Made by a program: the position numbers and the translations under genes. Positions 1-6,984 of a stretch of 10,406 nt of DNA are shown here, piece after piece. Location of the stretch: positions 1-10,406 of the forward strand of contig JAJZIE010000071.1 in assembly GCA_021810725.1 (NCBI GenBank), in the 5' to 3' direction. The stretch is from Bacillota bacterium. Its GTDB lineage: Bacteria; Bacillota; Sulfobacillia; JAJZYS01; JAJYTV01. Below the pieces are notes generated by a model that did not search any database, was not told where the DNA came from, and saw nothing but the letters and a program-made list of their open reading frames with translations. Each line of letters opens with the position of its first letter. Position 1 is the first letter of the stretch.

Positions 1-797
1 TCCAGGAGATCGTCCTGTCGAGTCAGCTGCCCGCCGCCCAGTTCGAGGATGTCCTGAACTTTCTCGCCCGCATCGGCCCCATGGACAAGACCTCCTACGT
101 CGCCGTCTCGCCCGATCCGATCCAGCTTATCATGCAACACCAGCCGCAGGAGGGGCTGCTCCCTGCCCTCTATCTCACCTCGTTCTTCAGCTGCCGGCAT
201 TGCCAGGAAGTGTACCTTTCGCGCACCGTGTGGGCCGCGGAGCAGCACCTGCAGACACCCGGAATGAGCATGTGGCTGCCGGTCATGAGGGATCACGAGG
301 CCAACTTCAGGATCGACCAGGTGGCCCTCTACCGTCAGGGCCAGCCTGTGATGACCTTGACGCCTGAGCAGACGGTCTACCTCGGATACCTGCTCAACGC
401 CACCGCCAAGGCGTCGCTGCCGTTCACCCTGCACGGGGCGCCCGTCAGCATTCGCGCCCTGATGTCCCGGACCGCCACCCACGTCGTGCCGGAGGCAGGG
501 GGAGTGCGCCTCGTGGCCGACCTCAAGGTCCAGGGCATCCTGGACACCCTGCCGCCAGGCGAGGCGACCATCGCCAACCTGCGCACGCTGGAAATCGAAG
601 TGAGCCGCGGCATCGCGGCCCAGGAACTCACGCTGATCCGGTCGATGCAGCGTCAAGGGGTGGATCCCGTCGGTTTCCTGGCGCCCTACCTCTGGCAGCA
701 CCAGAGCCTGATGCCGCAGGCCAACGAGCTCTACCGCAACGCCGGCGTGGAAGTCCGGGTCCATACCCGCATCATCGATGTCGGCGATGTGCTCTGA
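1..797 (+). CDS. Ger(x)C family spore germination lipoprotein, C-terminal part (5' end outside window)
   Basis: The reading frame is open from position 3 and ends at TGA 795-797, leaving about 264 visible residues. Family members are usually 350-400 residues, so the signal peptide, lipobox and first part of the N-terminal domain lie upstream. The last ~160 residues look like the GerAC C-terminal domain: a long helix after an 'LRTLEIEVSRGI' stretch, a 'GVDPVGF' motif, then a closing beta strand 'VEVRVHTRIIDVG', matching the family pattern of D-x-x-G-F followed by V-x-V-x-x-x-I-x-x-G. In known receptors the C subunit is an outward-facing lipoprotein of the spore inner membrane, needed for germinant response with the A and B subunits. 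The GerB-type gene follows after 15 bases, so the two are co-transcribed. The ATG at 81 is internal, because coding sequence continues upstream of it. The germinant cannot be inferred. Confidence 0.88.
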   Translation, partial: QEIVLSSQLPAAQFEDVLNFLARIGPMDKTSYVAVSPDPIQLIMQHQPQEGLLPALYLTSFFSCRHCQEVYLSRTVWAAEQHLQTPGMSMWLPVMRDHEANFRIDQVALYRQGQPVMTLTPEQTVYLGYLLNATAKASLPFTLHGAPVSIRALMSRTATHVVPEAGGVRLVADLKVQGILDTLPPGEATIANLRTLEIEVSRGIAAQELTLIRSMQRQGVDPVGFLAPYLWQHQSLMPQANELYRNAGVEVRVHTRIIDVGDVL

Positions 798-804
798 AAG
801 GAGG
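798..804 (+). promoter_or_regulatory. Strong Shine-Dalgarno site that fixes a TTG start
   Basis: AAGGAGG lies directly after the GerC-type stop codon and 8 bases before TTG 813. It is a near-perfect anti-16S match at good spacing, so it supports the TTG rather than a downstream ATG as the start of the GerB-type gene. Confidence 0.8.
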
Positions 805-812
805 CCCCGCAG

Positions 813-1928
813 TTGAGCGGCCGCATTTCGATCGGCCAGTTCGCCACGATGCTCACCGCGGCCTATGTCGCGTCGGGCATCTTCGCCTTCCCGCGCGAGC
901 TGGTGGCCCACGCCGGTCCCGAAGCGGTGTACGCCTTCCTGCTCGAGTGCCTGGCCGCCTTCTTCGGCCTCTGGCTCTGGTTCCGGGTGAACAGGATCCA
1001 CCCCGACGCTCCCTTGAGCTTCGCGCCAGATCTCCTGTCGGTCTGGCTGGCCTTCCCGGCGCTCATCTTGACCTTGGTGCTGCACGTGGCGCTGGCAGTC
1101 GTGGTGGTGAGCGATTTCGCCTTCGTCCTCCACTCCTTCTTCCTGATCGAAACCCCGCTCATCGTGCTCCAGGCCTGCGTCGTCCTCGTCGCGGGCTATG
1201 TCGCCTGGTTCAACCTGCCGGCGCTCGCGCGGACGATCCAGTTCCTCTACATCCTCGCCATCATCGTGACGGTCATGATCGGCCTGCTGCTGCTGCCGCA
1301 CATCACCAGCGTCTACGCGGTCGTGCCGACGCCCGAGATCTCCCTGACCCCGCTGCTCTACGGCGCCTACAAGGGTTCGTACCTCTTCTGGGGCTACGAG
1401 CTGACGGTGACGCTCTACCCCTTTCTCAGGCCCCAGGACCGGGCGAAGGCGGAGAAGCACGCCTACATCGCCATGGCGATCACTTTCTTGTTCTTCGCCC
1501 TCGGCTATGTCCTGACGCTCGGCGTCTCCGGCCCGGAGCTTCTGGTCCGCGAGATCTGGCCAGGCGTCTCGACGATGCGACTCGTCGACATCGGCACCTT
1601 CCTGATCAACAAGCTCGGCCTGCTCCTGGTCACGTTCTGGGGACTCTTCGTGCTCACGTTCGTCATGTCGAGACTCTGGTGTCTCGCGTACGACGTCTCG
1701 CCGCTCTTCAGAAACTTCTCCGCCGGCTGGTACCGGGGCATGCTCCTCTTCTTCGGCGCCATCGTGCTCTGGGGAGCCCATTCCTTCCCCACGCCGGTCC
1801 AGCTCATCGCGTTCGCCCAGGGCTTCCTGGTGCCCACGGTGCTGATCTTCAACTTCGCCATGCCGCCGGTCTTTCTGCTGGCGGGGGCGCTCCAGCACCG
1901 CCGGGCCGCTCTGCGCACTTCGCCCTGA
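813..1928 (+). CDS. GerAB-type spore germination transporter (APC superfamily)
   Basis: This 371-residue protein has the usual length and about ten hydrophobic segments of the GerAB/endospore germination permease family. It begins with an N-terminal 'ISIGQF' start and a first membrane helix carrying 'ASGIFAFP'. A central amphipathic loop holds 'GAYKGSYLFWGYELTVTLYPFL' (residues about 187-208). A late 'WPGVSTMRLVDIGTFLINK' region (from about residue 249) corresponds to the family's conserved segment before a membrane helix. GerAB proteins sit in the spore inner membrane and bind the germinant, typically an amino acid, within an APC fold. The gene follows the GerC-type gene by 15 bases. A C-then-B order is one of several seen in ger operons, and an A subunit is expected upstream of the window. 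The start is TTG, chosen from the AAGGAGG site. Expression is presumably forespore-specific; no sigma-G promoter is visible because the operon starts outside the window. Confidence 0.9.
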   Translation: MSGRISIGQFATMLTAAYVASGIFAFPRELVAHAGPEAVYAFLLECLAAFFGLWLWFRVNRIHPDAPLSFAPDLLSVWLAFPALILTLVLHVALAVVVVSDFAFVLHSFFLIETPLIVLQACVVLVAGYVAWFNLPALARTIQFLYILAIIVTVMIGLLLLPHITSVYAVVPTPEISLTPLLYGAYKGSYLFWGYELTVTLYPFLRPQDRAKAEKHAYIAMAITFLFFALGYVLTLGVSGPELLVREIWPGVSTMRLVDIGTFLINKLGLLLVTFWGLFVLTFVMSRLWCLAYDVSPLFRNFSAGWYRGMLLFFGAIVLWGAHSFPTPVQLIAFAQGFLVPTVLIFNFAMPPVFLLAGALQHRRAALRTSP

Positions 1929-2034
1929 CGCGGTCCGGCGCGGGCAGGACGCCACACGGCGGATAGAGAACACTTGTGCCAATTGCGGCCCTTCGCCTTG
2001 GTTGCGAGGAGCCCTGTCCAGCAGGAGTGAAGCG

Positions 2035-3168
2035 ATGCAGGCCCAGCTCGAAGCCGTGCGAAGGGCTCTCGTCGCATACCTGGGACTCGCCGGGCGCGTG
2101 CGCCGCCCGTTCGCCGAGACGGTAAGGGAGCTCGGCGCCGTGCAGATGGATCCGATGCGCGTCGTCGCCCCAGCGCATCTCCTGACCGTGCGCCTGCGCC
2201 GCGGCCCGACGACCGAGGCGGCCTTCTCGCGTGCGCTCGCCGCGGGTGGGGTCTTCGAGGCGCGGCTCAAGGAACGCTGCATCGTCGCGCGCGAGGACCT
2301 TGCGGCCGCCGTCGGGGAGTTCCACAGGATCCGCGGCATGAACCTGATCGAGGAGCGCGGCCTCGCCGACGTTGCGCGCGGCATTCTCGCGACGCTCGAA
2401 CGGGGAGCCCGCTACAGCCGAGAACTCGCCACCGAACACCGGGTGGCCAGCTTCTGGGACCAGGACCCGACCAGCATGAAGGCGACGACGATGGCGATCG
2501 ACATCCTCTCCGAGGAGGGACGGGTGATCGTCACCGGCAGGCGTCGCGGCGAGCGGCGCTACGATCTCCCGGAGCGGCTCTTCCCCGAATGGGAACGCAC
2601 GATCGCGCATCCGGGAGCGACACACATCACGGCCGGTCTGCACTACGGCCGCACCATGGGCCTCTTCGGTCCGTCCGACCCCTACCTCGGCTGGGCGGTC
2701 AGGGGCGGGGCGTCCACGCGCGGGGCCCTGATGCGGGAACTCCTCGGCGCGGGGGCCTGGCAGGAGCTTGAGATCGAGGGCATCCCCCGCCGCTACCTCT
2801 GTACGAAGGAGTTCCTTGCGCTCTGCGCCGACCCGCCGCGGATCCGCGGCGTGCACCTCCTGGCGCCGCTCGACAACCTCCTCTGGGACCGGCGCCGCCT
2901 GAAGGACCTCTTCGATTTCGCCTACACCTGGGAGGCCTACACCCCTGCCGCCAAGCGGCGGGTGGGACCGTACGGCATGCCGGTGCTGGTGGATGGGAGG
3001 CTGCTCGGGGAAGTGGACGCGCGCCGCGATGCCCGAGGGGTCCTGCGTTGGCGGCTCCTGGAGCGCGTGCGGCTGGGGGTCGGGGACCGCCGGCGCGTCG
3101 AACGCGCCGTGGGCCTCCTCGCCCGGGACCTTGGCGCCGAGGCGGCCCCCGCCCAGGACCTGATCTAG
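2035..3168 (+). CDS. YcaQ/AlkX-like winged-helix DNA glycosylase family protein
   Basis: This 377-residue protein matches the winged-helix (HTH_42, formerly DUF1006) family that includes E. coli YcaQ, a glycosylase that unhooks interstrand DNA crosslinks, and the Streptomyces enzyme AlkZ. Visible hallmarks are 'VQMDPMRVVAPAHLL' at residues 36-50, containing a Q-hydrophobic-D triad (Q37, M38, D39) like the catalytic motif reported for YcaQ. A C-terminal signature spans residues 276-327, with 'LAPLDNLLWDRRRL', 'FAYTWEAYTPAAKRR' and 'YGMPVLVDGRLLGEVD'. I chose ATG 2035 because AGGAG at 2023-2027 sits 7 bases upstream; a longer frame from TTG 2002 has no comparable site. A 106-base gap separates it from the germination gene, so it probably has its own transcript. 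A role in protecting DNA against alkylation or crosslinking agents is inferred from family only. The family also contains uncharacterised members with other possible roles. Confidence 0.82.
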   Translation: MQAQLEAVRRALVAYLGLAGRVRRPFAETVRELGAVQMDPMRVVAPAHLLTVRLRRGPTTEAAFSRALAAGGVFEARLKERCIVAREDLAAAVGEFHRIRGMNLIEERGLADVARGILATLERGARYSRELATEHRVASFWDQDPTSMKATTMAIDILSEEGRVIVTGRRRGERRYDLPERLFPEWERTIAHPGATHITAGLHYGRTMGLFGPSDPYLGWAVRGGASTRGALMRELLGAGAWQELEIEGIPRRYLCTKEFLALCADPPRIRGVHLLAPLDNLLWDRRRLKDLFDFAYTWEAYTPAAKRRVGPYGMPVLVDGRLLGEVDARRDARGVLRWRLLERVRLGVGDRRRVERAVGLLARDLGAEAAPAQDLI

Positions 3169-3239
3169 AACGGACGCGAAAGATCCGTCTTCGACCGAAT
3201 CCACCAGCAGAAGGAGACTCCCCTCGCCTGTCCAATTAA

Positions 3240-3255
3240 CCTAACGATCGTTCGG
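3240..3255. promoter_or_regulatory. Near-palindrome, candidate TetR-family operator
   Basis: A perfect 10-bp palindrome, AACGATCGTT (3243-3252), extends to 16 bp, CCTAACGATCGTTCGG, with a single mismatched pair (T3242/C3253). It ends 2 bases before the Shine-Dalgarno site of the TetR gene and lies in the only sizeable gap ahead of the catabolic operon. TetR-family operators are typically palindromes of about 14-20 bp in the promoter or leader of their own operon. Similar CGATCG cores elsewhere in the window are inside genes and reflect Thr-Ile-Val codons. Binding by the adjacent regulator is an inference. No convincing -35/-10 pair could be assigned. Confidence 0.55.
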
Positions 3256-3257
3256 CA

Positions 3258-3263
3258 GGGAGG
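3258..3263 (+). promoter_or_regulatory. Shine-Dalgarno site for the TetR gene (TTG start)
   Basis: GGGAGG is placed 9 bases before TTG 3273. No ATG or GTG in this frame lies between it and the helix-turn-helix domain at a better distance, so it decides the TTG start. Confidence 0.7.
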
Positions 3264-3272
3264 AACGCCGCC

Positions 3273-3860
3273 TTGGAATCGTCCCAACAAGGCAGCAGCC
3301 GCAAACGCCTGCTCGACGTGTCGGCGCGGCTCTTCAGGGAGCTCGGCTTCCACGCCACGTCGATGCGCGACATCGCTCGGGCGGCCGGCATGCGGCCCGC
3401 CTCGATCTACCACCATTTCGACAGCAAGGAGGCCATCCTCAGGGAACTGATGTGGGGCTTCCTCGTCGAACTGCTCTCGAGCGCGCGCGATGCCGCGGCC
3501 CGGGCCCACGACGCGCGGGGGCGCCTTGGAGCGATCATGCGGACGCACATCCGACTGCACGCCACCAAGGCCACGCTGGCCTTCGTGGCCGACACCGAGC
3601 TGCGCGCCCTGCAAGGCGCCGCGCAACAGGAGATCCTGATGCTCCGCGACCGCTATGAGGAACTCCTGCAGGACGTCCTGCGGCACGGCGTGGAGGAAGG
3701 CACCATGCACCTCGGCGACGTCAAGCTCGCGAGCTATCAGCTTCTCGCGATGGGCACCGGCGTCGTGTTCTGGTGGCGGCCGGAGGGCCGTCTCAGCCTG
3801 GAGGCGGTGGTGGATCAGTACGTCGAGGCCGCCTTGCGCATGTGCGGCATCGCCACATGA
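3273..3860 (+). CDS. TetR/AcrR family transcriptional regulator, likely local repressor of the lysine catabolic operon
   Basis: The protein has 195 residues, a usual TetR length. The N-terminal DNA-binding domain is clear: 'LLDVSARLFRELGFHATSMRDI' followed by 'ARAAGMRPASIYHHFDSKEAIL' (helix-turn-helix at about residues 28-56, with the typical 'YHHFDSKE' ending). The C-terminal half has the 'FVADTELRAL' and 'RDRYEELLQDVL' pattern common in regulators of fatty-acid and acyl-CoA metabolism (KstR- and FadR-like TetRs), so an acyl-CoA or pathway intermediate is a plausible ligand. The stop is 26 bases before kdd, so the regulator is probably the first gene of the operon and may repress itself through the palindrome upstream. 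The start is TTG. Family assignment is firm; target and ligand are inferred from position. Confidence 0.88.
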   Translation: MESSQQGSSRKRLLDVSARLFRELGFHATSMRDIARAAGMRPASIYHHFDSKEAILRELMWGFLVELLSSARDAAARAHDARGRLGAIMRTHIRLHATKATLAFVADTELRALQGAAQQEILMLRDRYEELLQDVLRHGVEEGTMHLGDVKLASYQLLAMGTGVVFWWRPEGRLSLEAVVDQYVEAALRMCGIAT

Positions 3861-3886
3861 GCCGAACCGGAAGGGGATGACGGAAG

Positions 3887-4903
3887 GTGCTGCCGTTCGG
3901 GATCTCAAGGTCGCTCAGTCCGGAAGGAACCTTGCCGATGGATGCGGAGCGGCTGGACAGCACCGGCGGCCCGCGGGCCGACGAGCTCGAGATCGCGGTC
4001 GAGGAACTCCTGATCAGCTCCACGGCCTTTCGCACGTTGATGGCGGCGGACGATCCCGCCGGGCGCCTTCAGGCTATCGTGGCGAGAGAGGGCCGCTTCC
4101 GCGACCCGGAGACGGGGGCGGGCGGCGTGCTGCTCGGGCGCGTCGCCACCGTCGGCGACAAATTCCACTCGGATCCCGAGCCGCGGGTCGGGGCGCGGAT
4201 CGTGACGCTCCTGTCGCTCGCGGGCACGCCCCTCAGGGTGGAGCGGGTGCTCGGCATCGACCCGGTGCGCATGGCGGTGCGGGTGGACGGGACCGCCTTC
4301 GTACCCCAGGGCGCGCCCTGGATCGAGCCGCCCGCCGACCTCGCGAGCGAGATCGCCCTCGCGACGCTCGACGTCTGCGGCGCCCCGGCGCACGCCAACC
4401 GGCTGGCCAGGGCGGGAGACGACGTCGTCGTCCTGGGCGCCGGCAAGGCGGGCATGCTGGCCGCCCTGGCCGCGGCGGAGCGGGGCGCCAGGCTGATCAT
4501 GCTCGAGAGCCGTCCTGAGCGCCTCGAGGCCGTGCGGGCGGTCCTGCCGCTCGCCGGCGCCGCCGTCGTCGACGCCACCAATCCACTCGCCGTGCACGAC
4601 GTCGTCTACGACCTGACCGGCGGCAGGGGTTCCGCCTTGACCTTCTCCTGCGTCAACGTGGCGCGCGCGGAGTCCGCCGCCTTCCTCTCGACGCGCGACG
4701 GCGGCACGGTCGTGTACTTCTCGATGTCGACCGACTTCGCGCGGGCGGCGCTCGGGGCCGAGAGCGTGCAGCGCGACGTCCTGATGGTGATCGGCAACGG
4801 CTACCTGCCCGGTCACGCCAGCTACGCCCTCGATCTGGTGCGGCGTCACCCCGAGATCCACGGGCTCCTCCAGACCAGCGGGAAGGGGGGCGAGGCCAAC
4901 TAG
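3887..4903 (+). CDS. kdd: L-erythro-3,5-diaminohexanoate dehydrogenase (EC 1.4.1.11)
   Basis: Kdd catalyses NAD(P)-dependent oxidative deamination of 3,5-diaminohexanoate to 5-amino-3-oxohexanoate in anaerobic lysine degradation. The 338-residue protein shows the family's N-terminal pattern 'FGISRSLSPEGTLP' (residues 4-17), a middle 'PETGAGGVLLGRV' (75-86), a Rossmann nucleotide loop 'VVVLGAGKAGML' (180-191) and a C-terminal 'VIGNGYLPGHA' (301-311). An acidic residue (E207) sits at the end of the second Rossmann strand, which favours NAD over NADP. The start is GTG 3887, with GGAAGGGG at 3869-3876 ten bases upstream. The in-frame ATG 3938 would remove the conserved N-terminal motif, and ATG 3877 is out of frame. 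Co-occurrence with kal and kce in the same transcript strongly supports the assignment. Confidence 0.93.
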   Translation: MLPFGISRSLSPEGTLPMDAERLDSTGGPRADELEIAVEELLISSTAFRTLMAADDPAGRLQAIVAREGRFRDPETGAGGVLLGRVATVGDKFHSDPEPRVGARIVTLLSLAGTPLRVERVLGIDPVRMAVRVDGTAFVPQGAPWIEPPADLASEIALATLDVCGAPAHANRLARAGDDVVVLGAGKAGMLAALAAAERGARLIMLESRPERLEAVRAVLPLAGAAVVDATNPLAVHDVVYDLTGGRGSALTFSCVNVARAESAAFLSTRDGGTVVYFSMSTDFARAALGAESVQRDVLMVIGNGYLPGHASYALDLVRRHPEIHGLLQTSGKGGEAN

Positions 4904-4946
4904 CTCTCGCGTACGGTTCCACGATTCAGGGGGAGGTGTTCCATTC

Positions 4947-6524
4947 GTGGTGCAGGGGGAGAAGCTCCGCAGGGAGTTGCGCATCCGGGACCTCTTCTTC
5001 GCCAACATGGCGGGCATCATCGGCTCGGGCTGGCTCTTCGGGGCGATCTATGCCGCGAACATCGCCGGTCCCGCGTCGATCCTGGCCTGGCTGATCGGCG
5101 GACTTCTGATGCTCGTGCTCGCGCTCGTCTACGCCGAGCTTGGCGGCATGCTGCCGAAGCCCGGCGCCCTGGTCCGCTACCCGCAGTTCTCGCACGGCAG
5201 CCTCGTCTCGTTCATCCTGTCCTGGTCCGTCTGGATCGCCTACGCCACGGTGGCGCCGCTCGAGGCGGAGGCCTCGGTGCAGTACGCGTCGTACTACGTG
5301 CCCGCCCTGGTGCATGGCAGTTCCCTGACGCCCGTCGGACTCGTCACGGCCGCGCTGCTCGTTCTTGTGTTCTTCATCCTCAACTACTTCGGCGTCAAGC
5401 TCATGGCGCAGGTGAACGGCTTCGTCACCGCCCTGAAGATCATCGTGCCGGTACTGACGATCGTCGTCCTGCTCTTCGTCGGCATGCACCCCGCGAACTT
5501 CAGCCACTACGGCGGGTTCATGCCCGGCGGCACGGCGTCGATCCTCTCGGCGATCACGGTCAGCGGCATCGCCCTGTCCTACACGGGCTTCCGCCAGGCG
5601 ATCGACATGGCCGGCGAGGCGAAGAATCCGGCGCGCGACGTGCCGCGCGCGGTGATCGCCTCCATCCTGGTGACGATCGTGATCTACACCCTGCTCGAGG
5701 TGGTGTTCGTCGGCGGCTTGACGCCGGCGGCCCTCGCCCACGGCTGGGCGAACCTGAACCTCAGCTCCCCGTTCGCGGACCTGGCCCTGGCTCTCAACCT
5801 CGGCTGGCTCGCCACCATCCTGTTCGGCGACGCCGTGGTGTCGCCGTCCGGCACCGGCCTGATCGCCACGGCGAGCACAGGCCGCGTCGTCATGGCGATG
5901 GTGGACAACGGTTACGCGCCCCAGAAGCTCGGCGAGACGCACCCGCGCTACAAGGTGCCGACGCCGGCGCTCTGGGTGAACCTCGTCATCGGCATCCTGT
6001 TCCTGCTGCCCTACCAGGGCTGGGAATCTCTCGTGACGATCGTCTCCTCGAGCACGATTCTCAGCTACATCCTGGGTCCGGTGAGCGCGGCCGTCCTGCG
6101 CCGCACGGCGCCGGAAATCCAGCGGTCGTATCACGTCAAGGGCATGAACTGGGTGGCCCCGATCGGCTTCGTGATCGCCACCCTGATGATCTACTGGGCG
6201 GGCTGGCCGCTCGTGGGCCAGCTGCTCGTGGCCATGGCGGTCGGGCTGCTGATCTACGCCTACTACTTCACGCAGGGCCGCTTCCCGCGCGAGCACCTGC
6301 GCTCGGGCGCCTGGCTCGTGGGCTACCTCGCGTTCATCGGCCTCATCTCGTGGGCAGGTTCGTTCGGGACGGGGGCGAAGTTCATCCCCTACCCCTGGGA
6401 CATGGTCGTCGTGGTCGTCGGCGCGCTGCTCTTCTTCTACGCGGGCGTGAAGAGCGCACTGCCGCTTCCCCTCGACTCGCCCTACCGCCAGGAGCTCGCG
6501 ACCAGCGAAACTCCGGCGGACTGA
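4947..6524 (+). CDS. APC family amino-acid permease, YveA (aspartate-proton symporter)-like
   Basis: This integral membrane protein of 525 residues has about 12 hydrophobic segments. It resembles Bacillus subtilis YveA in length and along its whole sequence: 'IGSGWLFGAIYAANIAGP' in helix 1 (residues 25-42), 'LALVYAELGGMLPKPG' (58-73), 'RYPQFSHG' (77-84), 'MAGEAKNPARDVPRA' (221-235), 'LALNLGWLATI' (281-291) and 'GSFGTG' near the end (471-476). The G-S-G in helix 1 is the unwound substrate-carboxylate site of APC transporters. The family exchanges or co-transports amino acids with protons. Lying 43 bases after kdd and 64 before kal, its substrate is more likely lysine, beta-lysine, 3,5-diaminohexanoate or a related amino acid than aspartate, but this is inferred from context. 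The start GTG 4947 follows GGGGGAGG (4929-4936) by 10 bases; GTG 4950 is an alternative. Confidence 0.88.
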   Translation: MVQGEKLRRELRIRDLFFANMAGIIGSGWLFGAIYAANIAGPASILAWLIGGLLMLVLALVYAELGGMLPKPGALVRYPQFSHGSLVSFILSWSVWIAYATVAPLEAEASVQYASYYVPALVHGSSLTPVGLVTAALLVLVFFILNYFGVKLMAQVNGFVTALKIIVPVLTIVVLLFVGMHPANFSHYGGFMPGGTASILSAITVSGIALSYTGFRQAIDMAGEAKNPARDVPRAVIASILVTIVIYTLLEVVFVGGLTPAALAHGWANLNLSSPFADLALALNLGWLATILFGDAVVSPSGTGLIATASTGRVVMAMVDNGYAPQKLGETHPRYKVPTPALWVNLVIGILFLLPYQGWESLVTIVSSSTILSYILGPVSAAVLRRTAPEIQRSYHVKGMNWVAPIGFVIATLMIYWAGWPLVGQLLVAMAVGLLIYAYYFTQGRFPREHLRSGAWLVGYLAFIGLISWAGSFGTGAKFIPYPWDMVVVVVGALLFFYAGVKSALPLPLDSPYRQELATSETPAD

Positions 6525-6532
6525 CCCATGTC

Positions 6533-6559
6533 GCCTGGCGGGGCCCGGCCCCGCCAGGC
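6533..6559 (+). promoter_or_regulatory. Perfect 12-bp GC-rich hairpin between permease and kal
   Basis: The arms 6533-6544 (GCCTGGCGGGGC) and 6548-6559 (GCCCCGCCAGGC) are exact reverse complements around a 3-base CCG loop. The hairpin begins 8 bases after the permease stop and ends 15 bases before the kal Shine-Dalgarno site. No T-run follows, so it is not a canonical intrinsic terminator. It could be a partial terminator, an RNA processing or stability element that sets the permease-to-enzyme ratio, or a structure that insulates kal translation. Confidence 0.5.
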
Positions 6560-6574
6560 CGTCCCGCGGCAGAT

Positions 6575-6580
6575 GGGAGG
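6575..6580 (+). promoter_or_regulatory. Shine-Dalgarno site for kal (TTG start)
   Basis: GGGAGG is 8 bases before TTG 6589. This fits the family N-terminus and supports the TTG; the first in-frame ATG is far inside the conserved domain. Confidence 0.7.
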
Positions 6581-6588
6581 CTGGGTGG

Positions 6589-6981
6589 TTGAAGGTCCAA
6601 ACCACGCTGCGCATCGCGGCGAGTGACGCGCATTACGGCGGAAACCTTGTCGACGGAGCCTACCTGCTCCAGCTGTTCGGCGATCTCGCGACCGAAATCT
6701 GCATCCGCCACGACGGCGACGAGGGGCTCTTCCGCGCCTACACCGCCGTGGAGTTCCTGGCCCCGCTCCACGTGGGGGACTTCGTCGAGGCGACGGCCGA
6801 ACTCGTGGAGGTGGGGCGCACGTCGCGCCGACTTCGCTTCACGGCGACGAAGCTGATCGCGGCGCGCCCGGATCTGCGGGCCTCCGCGGCCGAGGTGTTG
6901 GCTTCGCCCGTGACCGTGGCCACGGCGGAGGGCGTCGTGGTCGTGCCGCTCGAATGCCAGCGGCCGCGCGGGGACGTCTGA
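6589..6981 (+). CDS. kal: 3-aminobutyryl-CoA ammonia-lyase (EC 4.3.1.14)
   Basis: Kal eliminates ammonia from L-3-aminobutyryl-CoA to give crotonyl-CoA, the last dedicated step of the 3,5-diaminohexanoate route. The protein has 130 residues, the family's normal size, with a single hot-dog fold. Diagnostic segments are 'SDAHYGGNLVDGAYLLQLFG' (residues 12-31), 'RHDGDEGLFRAY' (40-51), 'VEFLAPLHVGDFVEA' (54-68) and 'GRTSRRLRF' (76-84). The start is TTG 6589, supported by GGGAGG 8 bases upstream. The stop is 3 bases before the kce ATG, so the two are translationally coupled. It is preceded by a strong hairpin that may tune its expression relative to the permease. Confidence 0.94.
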   Translation: MKVQTTLRIAASDAHYGGNLVDGAYLLQLFGDLATEICIRHDGDEGLFRAYTAVEFLAPLHVGDFVEATAELVEVGRTSRRLRFTATKLIAARPDLRASAAEVLASPVTVATAEGVVVVPLECQRPRGDV

Positions 6982-6984
6982 GCC

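Noticed and set aside
947..1966. Plus-strand open frame overlapping the GerB-type gene
   Set aside because: It has a shifted-frame composition (Arg/Pro/Ala-rich) and no membrane helices; the overlapping frame is a clear GerAB-family transporter.
1849..3204. Open frame of 451 codons on the minus strand
   Set aside because: It is antisense to the YcaQ-like gene, with skewed composition and no recognisable domain or ribosome binding site.
3655..4518. Plus-strand open frame overlapping the TetR gene end and kdd
   Set aside because: It is Arg/Gly/Ala-rich and out of frame with two well-supported genes. ATG 3877 in this frame has a nearby purine-rich stretch, but the kdd frame carries the conserved N-terminal motif.
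5456..5465. GACGATCGTC palindrome resembling the TetR operator core
   Set aside because: It is inside the permease and encodes Thr-Ile-Val; similar copies occur near 5674 and 6037 for the same reason.
4926..6614. Long open frame of 562 codons on the minus strand
   Set aside because: It lies exactly opposite the permease, and its translation is low-complexity Arg/Asp/His/Gln-rich without any family motif. This is the usual antisense shadow of a high-GC gene.
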